A DNA stretch of 64,000 nt from Sacculina carcini (taxonomy: Eukaryota > Arthropoda > Thecostraca > Sacculinidae), in the NCBI GenBank assembly GCA_916048095.2, contig OU696594.1:4207781-4271780 (forward strand), written 5' to 3'. The position numbers were made by a program, and so were the translations under genes. The notes beneath the pieces were generated by a model. The model saw nothing but the letters and a program-made list of their open reading frames with translations. It ran no database searches and was not told where the DNA came from. Below are positions 42,250 through 53,318 of this stretch, piece by piece. Position 1 is the stretch's first letter. Each line of letters starts with the position of its first letter.

Positions 42250-42477
42250 TACATTCATTCCAAGTCAGAATATATTGTGTTTCATCCTCCCAAATTATCT
42301 CCTCCGATAATTTCATTACCTCTATCTCAGTGTGTTCGTGATCTTGGTGTACATTTTGATCACAATCTCTCTTTCTCAATTAACATCTCAAGTGTGACTC
42401 GCTCCTGTCGTCTTATTCTCCGCCAACTTCCTATCCTATCCTATCTCCTATCCATATCCTATCCGTCGATTCCTTGA
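42250..42477 (+). pseudogene. LINE reverse transcriptase fragment
   Basis: The plus-strand frame contains SLPLSQCVRDLGVHFDHNLS and FSINISSVTRSCRLILRQL, typical of the region after the catalytic box in CR1/L2/Rex-like LINEs. Both ends are lost; it runs into short TATCC repeats. Confidence 0.65.
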
Positions 42478-42498
42478 TAATGCTACAGCAATCACACG

Positions 42499-42822
42499 TG
42501 TACAGTTGTAGTGGCGTGATTGGCATATTTCATTCATATTCGTGTGTTATGTATTCGTCGCGCCACAGACGTAACATTCACGGGTTTCAGCCTTTGTAAC
42601 CATATTTGGTTATATCTGGTCGTGGTTGTTGTATGCTATCGCTCATTGGCTGATTCGTGTACTTGTTGGTCAGTGCCTGGCGGGCAATCGGTGAGTTTAT
42701 ATAAGGCGGGTTTGTTGTGGAATCTGGGTCATTATGTTCGTTGTAGTCTAGCGTTTCGTATCTATAATATATTGTGCTTTTGTGAGTCGAGTTCTGCAGG
42801 TTACGTCCCGGGCCACACTACA
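42499..42822 (+). repeat. Putative 5' LTR of the plus-strand Gypsy
   Basis: 324 bp with TG/CA ends and a TATA-like site. The start rests on the TG...CA rule alone, because there is no second LTR to compare. Confidence 0.6.
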
Positions 42823-42877
42823 AATTGGCGACGAGGAAAACTATAAATTTTGGGTGTAATTCTGGTATAATCATCTG

Positions 42878-43692
42878 ATGATGCAGCCCGATTCTGTCCA
42901 CGCACCATTCTTGCCGCACCCCGGTAAGCCTGCGGTCCCCTGGGCCGACTGGAAGGAGATGTACGAGAATTATCTGGTCGCCATCGACGGCGACTCATTC
43001 TCAGATGCCCGGCGTCGAGCTCTGCTGCTAACTTTCATCGGAGCAGAAGCTTTCATAGTCTATCGATCACTCCCTGCGGAACCCAAAATCGAAGGTGAGT
43101 CGGAAAGCCAAAAGGTGACGCGTCAGCTTACCGAATACTACTCGCCAAAAGTAAACGTTATCGCGGAGAGGTTCACCTTCAAGAAGCGAAGACAAGAATC
43201 CGGCGAAACGACCGCTGACTATATATCGGCGTTGCGCACATTGGCGCTACACTGCAAATACGGCGCACTGACCGACGAACTGATCCGTGACCAGGTGGTG
43301 GAGCACACCCCCATCCCAGACTGCGCGAACGGCTCCTACAGGACCCTTCACTCACCTTAGACAGTCTACTGCAAACCGCCAGCGCGTTCGAGATGTCGCG
43401 GCGTCAATCAGCGCTAATGACCGCACCGCAAAAGCCGAGCGACGTTTCTTTCGAGGAGACAAACGCAGTGTGTGAAAGGAAAACCGGCAACCGGACACAC
43501 CGAGCAGCTTCGCACGTCGCCGACAGTTGTTCACACTGCGGGCGCTCTCACAAACTGCCACGCAGTGAGTTTTGCCCCGCTCGGAAGGCGACATGCAACA
43601 AATGTGGTCGCACCGGCCACTGGGCTGTTGTGTGTTTGTCGTCGAAGTCCAAGAAAGATGGGGCAACAACAGGCGCTGCGTCAAAGACGTGA
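42878..43692 (+). pseudogene. gag with two zinc knuckles
   Basis: The first frame (42878-43360) has WADWKEMYENYLVAI, RQLTEYYSPKVNVIAERFTF and TTADYISALRTLALHCKYG, a typical Gypsy capsid pattern. A frameshift near 43315 moves to 43393-43692, which has CSHCGRSHKLPRSEFC and CNKCGRTGHWAVVC. It overlaps pol in the -1 frame; no canonical heptamer was found in the overlap. Confidence 0.8.
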
Positions 43693-44165
43693 CAATCCTT
43701 TCTTGTTCATCGTCCGGTCGCAAGATAACGTGCGAAGCTACCGTCACCACCGAGTCCGATAAGACCGCCAGCGTGACCTTACAGATCGACACAGGCGCCA
43801 GCGTGTCGGTACTCAGCCTACCACTGGCCAAATCTTTGTTCAAGGGCGCTGAGGTCAAGCGCACTGACACCCGGCTATACAGCGTGGGTCGACGACCGCT
43901 CAAAGTAATCGGCACTCTCCCGGCGACGGTCAAGGTGGGTCAAGGCGAGTCACGCTCGGAGTTTTTTATAATTGACTCACAGTCGTCTGAGGGGCTTCTC
44001 GGCCTCACGACAATGGTCGATCTCTGCCTGACGATCAGACCAGGCGAAGGAGTCGTCGGAAGCGTCGACGACGAGGCACCCGAAACTCAGCGGATACCGG
44101 CGATTGACGGATACTGCCACCGCATCAAGCTCAAGCCTGACGCCAAGCCAACGGCATACTCCTAG
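43693..44165 (+). pseudogene. Aspartic protease region
   Basis: Open from the gag overlap: TLQIDTGASVSVLSLPLAK (DTG active site), RRPLKVIGTLPATVKVGQG and FFIIDSQSSEGLLGLTTM. It ends at TAG 44163, after which the same frame resumes. Confidence 0.8.
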
Positions 44166-46779
44166 AGGCGCCTCCCGTTTTCGGTGCGAGGCGAGGTGTC
44201 GGCCGAGCTTCAAAAGCTGATCAAGGACTGTGTGATCGAGAGGACGGAGGCTTCACAATGGGTGAGTCCCATCGTTGTTGCGCAAAAAGAAATCTGGCGG
44301 CATCAGACTGTGCGTCGACTTGCGAGGGCCGAACAGCCAGAGTATAACGGAAGTTCACCCGCTGCCGACCATTCAGGAGCTCATGAGTCGATTGGAAGGT
44401 AAGTTTTTCAGCAAACTTGACCTACGCTCTGCGTACCACCAAATGTCGCTCCATCCCGATTCTCGTGCCATCACTGCATTCATAACGCATGACGGTCTTT
44501 TTCGTTATAAGCGCGTACCTTTCGGTCTCGCATCGGCCGGCGCAGCGTTTCAGCGTCTGCTGGATCATCTACTGGCTGGTATCGACGGCTGCGTCCATTA
44601 TATGGACGATATCGTGTGCTGCGGGCTGACGCGCGAGATTCACGACCTGAGACTACGGGAGATCATGCAACGTCTCAACTCCGCCAACGTCACGCTCAAC
44701 CTCGACAAATCAGCCATCGCCAAGTCAGAGCTGATTTTTTGCGGGTTCAGAGTATCGTCCAGAGGCGTGTCTCCATCGGACGACCACATCAGGGCGGTCC
44801 GCGACGCACAGGCGCCCGCTGACTCCAAGGAACTCCGCAGTTTCTTGGGATTGTGCAGCTGGCTGTCGCAATTCGTGCCGCAGTATGCGTCCGCCGTAAG
44901 CCCTTTGCAGGATTTGCTGAAAAAGGGAGCGCCGTTCGACTGGACGCCAGAACACGATCGAGCGTTCAACGACGTCAAGAACTTCATTGTATCGTCAAGC
45001 CCACTCAGCCGTTTTGACCCGGCCAAGAAGACGGTCGTTACCTCCGATGGTAGCGACAAGGGCGCCGGCGCTATTCTGTCACAGCTGGACGATGGTGGCC
45101 GAGAGTCGGTGGTTGCGTTTTGGAGCCGGAGATTCACGCCAGCCGAACGTAAGTACTCTGTCACCGAACGAGAGACCTTGGCCGCTGTACAGGCTATAGA
45201 AAAGTGGAAGGTGTACTTGTGGGGACGCGAATTTGTTCTTCGTACCGACCACAATGCGCTGAAGTCGATTCTATCTGCGCAATTCAGCGGGAGAGCCGGA
45301 GCTCGCGTAGCTCGTTGGCAGGCGCGTCTAATACCGTATGCTTACAGTGTGCAACATGTTCCAGGTCACAGGATCCCAGGTGCTGACGCTCTGTCTCGGT
45401 TGCCACCGACTTCCGCCGAGTACGAGTGCGACGAGGACGAGTGCGCCGACTTCGACGTGATCGCCACGCTGGAGGACCGGCCCAGTATTCGACTAGCCGC
45501 TGTACGTGACGCTTGCCGCGACGATCCTGAATTGGAGGCTCTCAGGAACCACATCGTCAACGGGTTTCCCTGCGCAGCCAAGCAGTGCAGTCCAATGGTA
45601 AAGCCGTATTTCCACATACGCCACGAACTATCCGTCGACGACGAGTTGGTCATCAGGGCCGGCCGCCAACTGGTCATTCCCACCAGTCTACGAGAGGAGT
45701 ACCTTGCGCGTGCCCACTCGTCACACGATGGCTGTGTGAGGACCAAGCAGCTTCTGCGGAGTTTGGCATGGTGGCCAGGTATGGACACCGATGTACGCCG
45801 TGTCATCGAACAATGTTCTTCGTATCAGACGAGCGACAAGGTTCTCAGCGGCCGAGCGCGCCCCGCTCCATTAAAGCCGGTTGAGTTACCAGCGGAACCA
45901 TGGCAAAAGATGGGCATCGATGTCGTCGGGCCGATGGATCGAGCACCAGAAGACTGCCGTTTCGCCATCACGTTGGTGGACTACCGTTCCAAGTGGGCCG
46001 AGGTCTGCCTTACTGCATCGGTGGACACACGTGTCATCATAGAATTAATCAAGGCTGTTTTTGCCCGCGAAGTGTACCCCGCTCAAATTGTATCGGACAA
46101 CGGCCGCCAATTCACCAGCGGTGAGTTTCAAGAGTTCGTCCGTCACCGCGGAATCGAACATCTGCGCTCCGCAGCATACTGGCCGAGGGGGAATGGCGCC
46201 GTGGAACGGTTCAACAAAACGTTTAAGTCATGGCTGCAATGCGTCAGCGGGAGCCGGCTTCGTGATCATGTTCGTCAGCAACTGGCCGCCTACAGAGCCA
46301 CGCCACACTGCAGTACAGGCTGTTCACCGTCAGTCCTTCTGCATGGGCGCGCGATGAGACTGACGCTGCCGATACTTCCGCGAGCTTCACGAGCGGCACC
46401 ACATGACGAGGTCCGAGCACGCGTGGAGAAGCAGCAGAAGAGGAACAGCAGAAATTATAATCGCCGCCACGCTGTGCGTGATGTACAACTGCGAGCTGGA
46501 GATGCAGTTCATGTGCGAATACCAGGGCACGTGTCGAAATTCGACAGGCGGTTCAGCTCTCCGAGGCGGATAACAGCCCGTCAAGGCTCATCGTTTCGTC
46601 TCGACGACGGCTCAGTCAGAAAGCCGGCACACCTGGTGAAAGCGAAGACTGCGCCGACTGAGAAAGACTTTAGACCATGGGCACTATGTGTGTGCGTATG
46701 TGGGATGATTCGATTGAACAGTGTCAGTAGATCCGCCCACGCTGTATGTATTGAACTTTGTATTATGGATGCGCCATGA
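44166..46779 (+). pseudogene. RT-RNase H-integrase polyprotein
   Basis: 834 codons open from 44275. RT: FSKLDLRSAYHQMSLHPDS (A), FGLASAGAAFQRLLD (B), VHYMDDIVC (C). RNase H: VVTSDGSDKGAGAILSQLDD and ERETLAAVQAIEKWKVYLWG. Integrase: HSSHDGCVRTK, then CSSYQTSD, where the second Cys of the HHCC finger has become Tyr; core WQKMGIDVVGPMD, IVSDNGRQF and RGNGAVERFNKTF (D-D-E). The C-terminal part runs RAGDAVHVRIPGHVSKFD onward. The first ~35 RT residues lie in another frame (44184-44290). After about 46670 the frame runs into unrelated GT-rich sequence. Confidence 0.85.
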
Positions 46780-46969
46780 TTTTAGGCTGATAATCGGTAA
46801 TAACAACCGTGTTGGTATATTCCAGCATATGAGTACACGGATGGAAATTTGATATATATAGCGGCTGTACCTACACCAGAGGTTTTATAGTCAACACATA
46901 GTTATTGGGGGTACTGCTCTCGGTGTTATTGGGGTTCTCCATTTCGGTATGCTAAAATTAGTATTAATA
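46780..46969. other. No gene seen
   Basis: Short non-coding stretch with TTTGATATATATAGCGG. No LTR match was found. Confidence 0.4.
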
Positions 46970-47370
46970 TTAATTACAGGCAAATCCAGTAGCATGGGAT
47001 GAGTGCAAGCACTATTACCACCCTGCGGTGACTCCCATGTACCGGAAGCGCCAAAAGATCTAGAGAGATCTGGATAAGATCACTCCATTGTTTCATTTCA
47101 CCTACACTCTTTCGCTAACCACAAACTATCCACAGCAAGTAAATGTGTGATTCAATAAATATCAAACAATAAATATGAATAGGTAGGAATAAATATTGAT
47201 ATATAAGTCAATATATAACAAGCAACAGCTACCAACAGATAAATAAAAACATGATTTGATTCATAACAGCAACCAAGAATAAAAACAACAACCGAACAAT
47301 AGAAAATTCAATATAAAAAATTCAATTTGAAACAATGAACAGTAAATAAAATATTCAATAAGATATATCG
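46970..47370 (+). repeat. Dispersed element, second copy, with AT-rich tail
   Basis: GGCAAATCCAGTAGCATGGG head and AATAAATAT-type tail, homologous to 22277-22760. Confidence 0.55.
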
Positions 47371-47379
47371 TCCATCCGC

Positions 47380-47680
47380 TCAGATTCGAATCACAGAATC
47401 GACTCTGGCCAGATTCGAATCCGCCCAGGTTCGATTCACAGAATCGACTCTGGCCAGACTCGACTCCGCCCAGATTCGAATCACAGAATCGACTCAGGCC
47501 AGGTTCGATTCGCTCAGAATCGACTCTGGCCAGACTCGACTCCGCCCAGATTCGAATCACAGAATCGACTCAGGCCAGATTCGAATCCGCCCAGGTTCGA
47601 TTCACAGAATCGACTCTGGCCAGACTCGACTCCGCCCAGATTCGAATCTCAGAATCGACTCTGGCCAGGTTCGACTTCGC
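47380..47680 (+). repeat. GAATCGACTCTGGCC minisatellite
   Basis: Imperfect tandem copies alternating GAATCGACTCTGGCCAGA with TTCGAATCCGCCCAGG or CGACTCCGCCCAGATTCGAA. Higher-order repeats of about 87-145 bp are visible. No gene. Confidence 0.85.
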
Positions 47681-47689
47681 TCATTATTC

Positions 47690-49429
47690 AAGTTGTTATA
47701 TTGCAGGTTTAAAATGTTACTATATGGTATTAGAGTGTTACTATCGGTGTATGAGGGTAATTTTCCAGTTTCGTCACTATACACATAATTATACACATTA
47801 TTTGACATATACTTTTACAACTATGTTTGACTTCAATCAAGATCATAACAAATTTCAGAACAACCGTAATTTCCTCTTACGCCAAGAAAGTGAAAGTTGA
47901 AGCATGTGAAAAATAATTCAACAGCGAATGTTCAAAATGAATTAAATATACAAATAAATACATGTTTCAGTGTAGTGTCGTGATTCAGTTATTAATATTT
48001 ATATGTATTGTTGGTTGCTGTTTCTATTGAGTCATGCTTAATTTTGTGTATTTAGTTTGCGCACTTGACTAAGACCGAGTTTTCAGTTATTGTTTGTTGT
48101 ACCGCATCTGAACTCGTTGATTTGGCTCGTTACGAAGCTATACAACTGAACAACAACCTGAACAACGTGTAAGTGAACAACGTGAATGCCATGGACCGAC
48201 TGTATTCACACTCACAGACACAACAGGACAGGACGAACCAGACACGCGTACAAAAACGTTCACGCACACATGGTCCAACAACAAACACAATGACGCGGAC
48301 AAACATGACACACAGACAAACAAAGAAATCGACGTACACAACGCTGGTAGGGTCATGAGGTGGCGTAAGACGAAATTTGTGTCAAACCAAAAATTATCGA
48401 CTCCAGTTGAGAAATTGCAATATGAAAATGGAGGCAATCATGGATATAACAAATTAGCCAATTAGGTCGCAGTTTTCTTCACTGCGAGCGCAATTTGTCA
48501 TATTTGTGACTCAGCGGAGATTCATGAGAACGGCTTATGCAGCGAAACGATTGAAAACAATTGACAGATTGATTCAATTGCTAATAGAAAGATTCATTGC
48601 TGTTCCACGTGCGCCTACAGAAACAAACCACACTGAAACAACAAAGTTTGTTGAGCAAACTAACTCCGTGCGATGCTCGACTCGAGCTTAGTCCTCGAGC
48701 AGCTCGAGGACTAAGCAAGGACACATGCGCACACGCATACACACATTACGACATACCTCAGCCAATCAGAGGCGAGCTGATACACCAGACACTCCATCTA
48801 CCGACACATCGCGCACTTCACCAATTACAACACACGTGCAACCAAACAACGCCACCTAGACTAGGTGGCGTTGATTCTACGCACCACATTGTTAACAGTA
48901 GCGGATACAGGGCGCAATGTTGTGAGAAGCTGAATAATTTTAGGGGGAGCTAAACCTTGGGGGCTGTCATTCATGTACATGTATCACTATGCAACGTATT
49001 TGCAATAATGCTTATATAAAGAAATTCTACACAAACAATATTTTGACCTCTTAATGAGCTCTTCATCCCCCTGAACCCCTGGATCCGCCAGTGACTGTCC
49101 ATTGTGCACGAAAACACACAAAACACACCGACATCCACAGCACGCACGCTCAATAAAATCGTTCAACCATCGTTTGTTTCAATGCGATTTAAGCACGCGA
49201 CAAGAAATTTAATTAGGTTTTCGATAGCTATTTAGTATATCCTATCATTTGCTCGAACCCAAACACACCTAATTGGAGCAACTGTATTTCGCTTTGTATG
49301 CGTATAACCATTGTGCGAGATGTTGGGAGATTCCCCTGGTTACACATCAGACTCGATTCTAGACTCGATTCTGACGATTCTGCTGTCGGTTAAAATCGAT
49401 TCTGACGATTCTCAGAAATCCGATTCTTG
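47690..49429. other. No gene; two near-perfect palindromes
   Basis: Only short frames. Palindromes at 48686-48716 (14-bp arms, 3-nt loop) and 48847-48873 (13-bp arms, 1-nt centre). GAATCG-type sequence at 49350-49430 precedes a reverse-strand TAGGGCTGGGCAAGAATCGG, a common end sequence of DNA transposons. Confidence 0.5.
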
Positions 49430-49700
49430 CCCAGCCCTAATAGTGAGCGGCCCGGACCATCAGAAACAGTAAGAAGAGAACGGAGATAAGGAGGAGCAGA
49501 GTCGGAGTGAATGATCTTGAAGATGATGCAGCAAACCTTGTGATGGATTCGCTGCCGTGCAGGAAGCCATCCAAGTTGGCGGATGAATTTCGAGGTGGGA
49601 GTTCTCAGTGGAAGAAGAAAAACAAAACGGCAAGATTGGTTTATAATTTTCTGAAGCGAGCGTATATTTTTACAAGAGACATGGATATAACATAGCAGAT
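49430..49700 (-). pseudogene. LINE reverse transcriptase C-terminal fragment
   Basis: The minus frame contains IRSLQKIINQSCRFVFLLPL, FIRQLGWLPARQRIHHKVCC and IIFKIIHSDSAPPYLRSLL, the LQK...N.A.R / LHWLPV..RI..K pattern near the end of CR1/L2-like LINE proteins. No catalytic motifs remain. Confidence 0.75.
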
Positions 49701-50080
49701 ATAACATAATCTGACTAGTTGTTCTAAGGCAGCTCGAAAAGTGCGTAATTTTTTGGCATTTTATGTTTTCATTATGTGATGAAAAATGCAAAAATATGTT
49801 GTCGAAATTACCAAAATATGTTATTCAATTTTAATATAATACTTGACCTTTGGACTCTTTCGTAGATTAGGACCTTTTCGATTTAACCTTCTGATGTACA
49901 TCATAAGTCATCGGACGTACTTCCAAGCGTTCGATTCGTCTTCGAAATTCGTCGGAATTACTTTGAACTCACTCTGACAGAAACGTCGAATATTTCAGAT
50001 GTTAGCATTTGTGGTGCACACGAGTCAGGCATTTGCATTTTTAGCATGCATCCTTTCATTGGGGACCACCCTTAGAGATG

Positions 50081-50312
50081 CAAACTTTTCGTAGTACAAG
50101 TACGAAAGACATATTAGAGAGGGCCACTTCCCCAGAATAAATGACACAACACATGACTGATATCTGGTACCATCATTTACTGCTGGGTGGACAGGGAATG
50201 TTGGATTATAGAATGCGCTCAAAGAAATTCTCCTCCGTCGGGATTCGAACCACGGACCTTCCGCTTTTGAGGAGGGTGTGCTAATCACTACATTACGAAC
50301 TCCAGCAAATGT
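50081..50312 (-). mobile_element. tRNA-derived SINE
   Basis: Minus-strand head with an A-box-like TAGTGATTAGCAC and a perfect B-box GGTTCGAATCCC (near 50238-50249), as in a tRNA-derived promoter. The body includes CCACCCAGCAGTAAATG and ACCAGATATCAGTCATGTGT, which are also in the LTR at 54480 and 52345. tRNA folding is poor at the acceptor stem, so it is a SINE and not a tRNA gene. Confidence 0.65.
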
Positions 50313-50320
50313 GTATGATT

Positions 50321-50321
<1 letters not shown>

Positions 50322-50418
<97 letters not shown>

Positions 50419-50420
50419 GA
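50322..50420. repeat. TA/GT microsatellite
   Basis: About 75 bases of alternating TA followed by about 24 bases of GT, just upstream of the first NFU1 exon seen. Confidence 0.98.
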
Positions 50421-50433
50421 CGTACTCAATCAG

Positions 50434-50596
50434 CGGTGGACATTCAATATATATGCTGTCTTCATCTGGAATCGCTCGCTGGTCGCCTCTTCACGTGCCT
50501 TGCCTGCTGTTACGAACCACGACATGTCGAGACATGTTCATACAGACACAAGACACTCCCAACCCAAACAGCCTCAAATTCCTGCCCGGCAAAACG
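50434..50596 (+). CDS. NFU1: NFU1 iron-sulfur scaffold, exon with [16 protein letters not shown]
   Basis: From 50534 it encodes [20 protein letters not shown] then T, the start of the NFU1 N-terminal domain. NFU1 is a mitochondrial protein that carries and hands on [4Fe-4S] clusters to lipoyl synthase and complex I/II targets. The donor is ACG|GTCTCT at 50597. The upstream border is uncertain: an acceptor AATCAG ends at 50433 and the frame stays open to it, giving a basic, Ser/Arg-containing stretch that could be part of the mitochondrial presequence. Earlier exons were not recognised. Confidence 0.85.
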
Positions 50597-51100
50597 GTCT
50601 CTCTCTCTCTCTATTTCGCTGTATTATTTCTCCCTGTTAACTCGTATTTCAGGGTACAAAATTCAGTCTGTCAAAGTCTTGTTTATCCAAAAGAACGAGC
50701 TTCATTATAGTATGATTTATATCAATGTTAATAAAGTACAATTATGTGCAATAGTTTGATGTAAAACGTAAATTAACACGTGAATGATAGGAAAGAACGG
50801 ATTTTGTTCAACATATTGTATATGTAGAACAAACAGAGTAATTGAAAACTACTATCTGAGAAAAGTTATCAATTTTGAGGAGGCTTATTGGAGGACCGTA
50901 CTACTATAAAAACCTAGTATTACAGGCCTAATAAGTGTCATGTGTTTGCCAATAAATCAACGTTCTTGTGCATGTTTTCTGGTGTTTGTATGTGTATGTG
51001 TATGACTTGTGCATGTATGTATATGAGCGCTTTTGAGATCCTCGGGTGAAAAGCGCGATATAAATGTGTTAATGTAATATAATGTATTATGTGTGTGTAG

Positions 51101-51232
51101 GTGCTGGAGTCTGGCACGATGGATTTTCCCACGGTCACGGCCGCTCAGAGGTCACCGCTGGCCAAACTTCTGTTTCGTATTCCCGGCGTGAAAAGTGTCT
51201 TTTTCGGCGCCAACTTCATCACCATCAACCGG
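51101..51232 (+). CDS. NFU1: NFU1, second exon seen
   Basis: 44 codons in phase 0: [44 protein letters not shown]. The TMDFP, SPLA.LLFRI and GVKSVFFG motifs complete the NFU1 N-terminal domain core. Acceptor GTGTGTGTAG at 51100, donor CGG|GTGCGA at 51233. Confidence 0.93.
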
Positions 51233-51288
51233 GTGCGACTTCGCTAGTGTACTATGTCATCAGCGATATTTTTAGCGATTATCTAAAC

Positions 51289-51559
51289 CAGGGGCTCTCA
51301 ACCTGTGTAGGGAATTCCCCTGTCTGGTGGGAAATGGAAGAGTTGTCCAGTGGGAAGCTGAAGGTCGGACAGAACAGGACAACTATGTGTTTTTATCTAT
51401 TCAAATTCGTTTATTTTTGTTTCTAATCACCTCTAATGACATTTACTTTGATGTAACAACTGAATTTATTGAATTTATCAGCGCCATGTTGTGTGGAAAA
51501 TGAAGAGATGGCTCATTAAGAAGTGGGGAATCAGAGAGAAAAATGGTTGAGAACCACTG
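51289..51559 (+). mobile_element. hAT-type MITE in an NFU1 intron
   Basis: 271 bp with terminal inverted repeats CAGGGGCTCTCAACC and GGTTGAGAACCACTG (matching at 13 of 15). The flanking octamers ATCTAAAC and CTCTAGCT share TCTA, a decayed 8-bp target duplication of the kind hAT transposons make. No coding capacity. Confidence 0.75.
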
Positions 51560-51564
51560 CTCTA

Positions 51565-51745
51565 GCTGCCGAGTAGCTGAGAGGTTAGACGCTAAACTCT
51601 CGTGTGTCAGAGGTTCGCGGTTCGAATCCTGGCCCGGGTTCGTTCATCAAGACTTCAGCTTGAGTCTACCTGGGGGAGTCACCACTGTAGATGGTGTACT
51701 GTACATCGGGATTATCTGTAATAAGAGTTACAAATTCCGGTTCCA
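51565..51745 (+). mobile_element. tRNA-derived SINE, second family
   Basis: A-box-like TAGCTGAGAGGTTAGACG and B-box GGTTCGAATCC, 46 bases apart, directly after the MITE. The body runs to ATAAGAGTTACAAATTCCGG. The acceptor ends do not pair as in a functional tRNA. Confidence 0.65.
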
Positions 51746-52332
51746 ATCCGGTTCGATTCGGATTTAACCGGTTGGCAACTACAAGAGCACATCATTCACT
51801 AGCACGCTCCTTTCACGACTCTCACATACATCCAAATAGCGCAATCCTTCAAATAGCGTAATATTTCCTTGATCCCAATCAAAAGTCTCTCAAATACGTA
51901 CTAATTACACCTCCAAATAGCGGAAACTTTTAATTAGTGGAAATATTTCTGTGAAAAGTTAAAAGTATGTATTTATACTTTTCATGGGAAAATAGTTTTT
52001 GCTTAATCCTCTTGAAGGAACTTTAAGATGTATGAATGAATAATTGACATAGAAATTTTGTTATTATGTCGCTGGTATTTTTACCTTTTTCATATAGCTA
52101 TCAATAATCCAGGGTGGTTGCGAGAACTGACTGCTGACTGCTGACTTGAAAAAGTGCCAACACTGACCAAAAGTTTGAGAACCACTGGATCATTTTACAA
52201 TGAAATGTGTTCAGTGTAAAATGAAATGTGTTGAGCGTGTTTAATGAATTCAGTGTATTCGTTGTGTTGCGTATTTAGCAGTTCAATAGTCCTCATTATG
52301 TTGTGTATCTAAATAGTTCAAGGTGAAGTCTA
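51746..52332. other. Intron sequence with a hAT end
   Basis: TTTGAGAACCACTGG near 52171-52186 is another hAT-type terminus without a visible partner. Otherwise AT-rich. Confidence 0.45.
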
Positions 52333-52588
52333 TAATACAACAGCCCCTGTCCACCCAGCAGTAAATGGTACCAGATATCAGTCATGTGTTGTGTCATGCA
52401 ATCTGGGGAGGTGGTCCTCTCTAATACGTCTTCCGTTCTTGTGGCGTCATAGCGTGGAGAGGGTCGGTTCTGCGGTGGCAGCGAGCTGCACGGGACACAC
52501 CTGTGTGTGTGTTAATAAGCTTCGGCTTATTCCCGTTTAGCAGCTGTCACTTAAGGACTTTAACACTTAACCTTTATCACTCATAATC
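52333..52588 (+). repeat. Partial LTR, left of the rearranged Gypsy
   Basis: Matches 54465-54715 (the right-hand LTR) in the same orientation over about 250 bp. It covers CCACCCAGCAGTAAATGG through GCGAGCTGCACGGGACACAC. The first ~155 bp of the LTR are missing. Confidence 0.8.
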
Positions 52589-53318
52589 TTACAAAGTCGG
52601 CCGGCATAATCGGCAAGGCCGGGTATAAACCTGTGAAAGAAATTCACCATGCCGATGCATCTGCGACACTCGGTGTCGTTGCGTGGTGATTGCATGGCGC
52701 ACAAGTCAGCCACTCTTTCCGGAAGAGGACTGATACCCTTAGGAGACACTTCCAAGCCGAGGAAGCGCACACTTTCGCGGCCAAAAACACATTTTTCTGG
52801 TTTCACCACCAAACCCACACTTGACAGCCGCCTGAACAGCTCTTGGAGGTCTCGGTGATGAGTCTCAGCGTCCGGCGAGTATACCAAGATGTCGTCAATG
52901 TAGGCGTATACACGAGGCATACCGCGGATTACCGAGTCGATCAGGCGTTGAAATGTTTGGGCCGCGTTACACAACCCGAACGGCATTCGCGTGTAATGAA
53001 ACAGCCCGAATGGTGTGATGATGGCAGTCTTCTGTTGATCTTCTTCGGCGACGGGAATTTGCGCGAAGGCACGCGCCAGGTCAAGTTTGCTGAACACACG
53101 AGCACCGTCCAGCATATCAGCGAAGCTCTGTAGGTGTGGTATGGGGTACCTGTCAGGTGTGGTTATAGCGTTCAAGCGCTCATAACACCCAACCATGCGA
53201 TATGCCGAACCTCCGTCTTTCTCGACCAGATGTATCGGACTCACCCATGGTGATGATGAGGGGACGAGGATGCCGCGATCGAGCAGCTCGTCGAGCTCAC
53301 GCCTCGCTGCAGCCCTCT
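52567..53318 (-). pseudogene. Gypsy reverse transcriptase, inverted
   Basis: Minus-strand frame from SPWVSPIHLVEKDGG through VFSKLDLARAFAQIPVAEED (A), MPFGLCNAAQTFQRLIDSVI (B), YAYIDDILVYSPDAETHHRD (C, IDD) and VRFLGLEVSPKGISPLPERV to a stop at 52567. The RT core is intact. It points away from the plus-strand integrase, meeting it head to head at about 53318, so part of the element was inverted. Confidence 0.85.

Larger units (their letters stand above)
42499..46700 (+). mobile_element. Ty3/Gypsy element, 3' LTR not found
   Basis: Putative 5' LTR 42499-42822 (TGTACAGTTG...CACTACA), with TTTATATAAGG near 42695 as TATA. It is followed by TTGGCGACGAGG (primer-binding-site-like, 42825 onward), gag, protease, RT, RNase H and integrase. 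No second copy of the LTR was seen after the integrase up to 47 kb, so the 3' end is probably lost. Inactivating changes: a frameshift in gag (~43315), a TAG between protease and RT (44163) and a frameshift in an A-run at ~44285. Confidence 0.8.

Noticed and set aside
50222..50312. Functional tRNA gene on the minus strand
   Set aside because: A and B boxes are present but the acceptor and T stems do not pair properly, and a SINE body follows.
51570..51640. Functional tRNA (Leu/Ser-like) gene on the plus strand
   Set aside because: The same reason: box motifs without a closed acceptor stem, and a SINE-like body continues.
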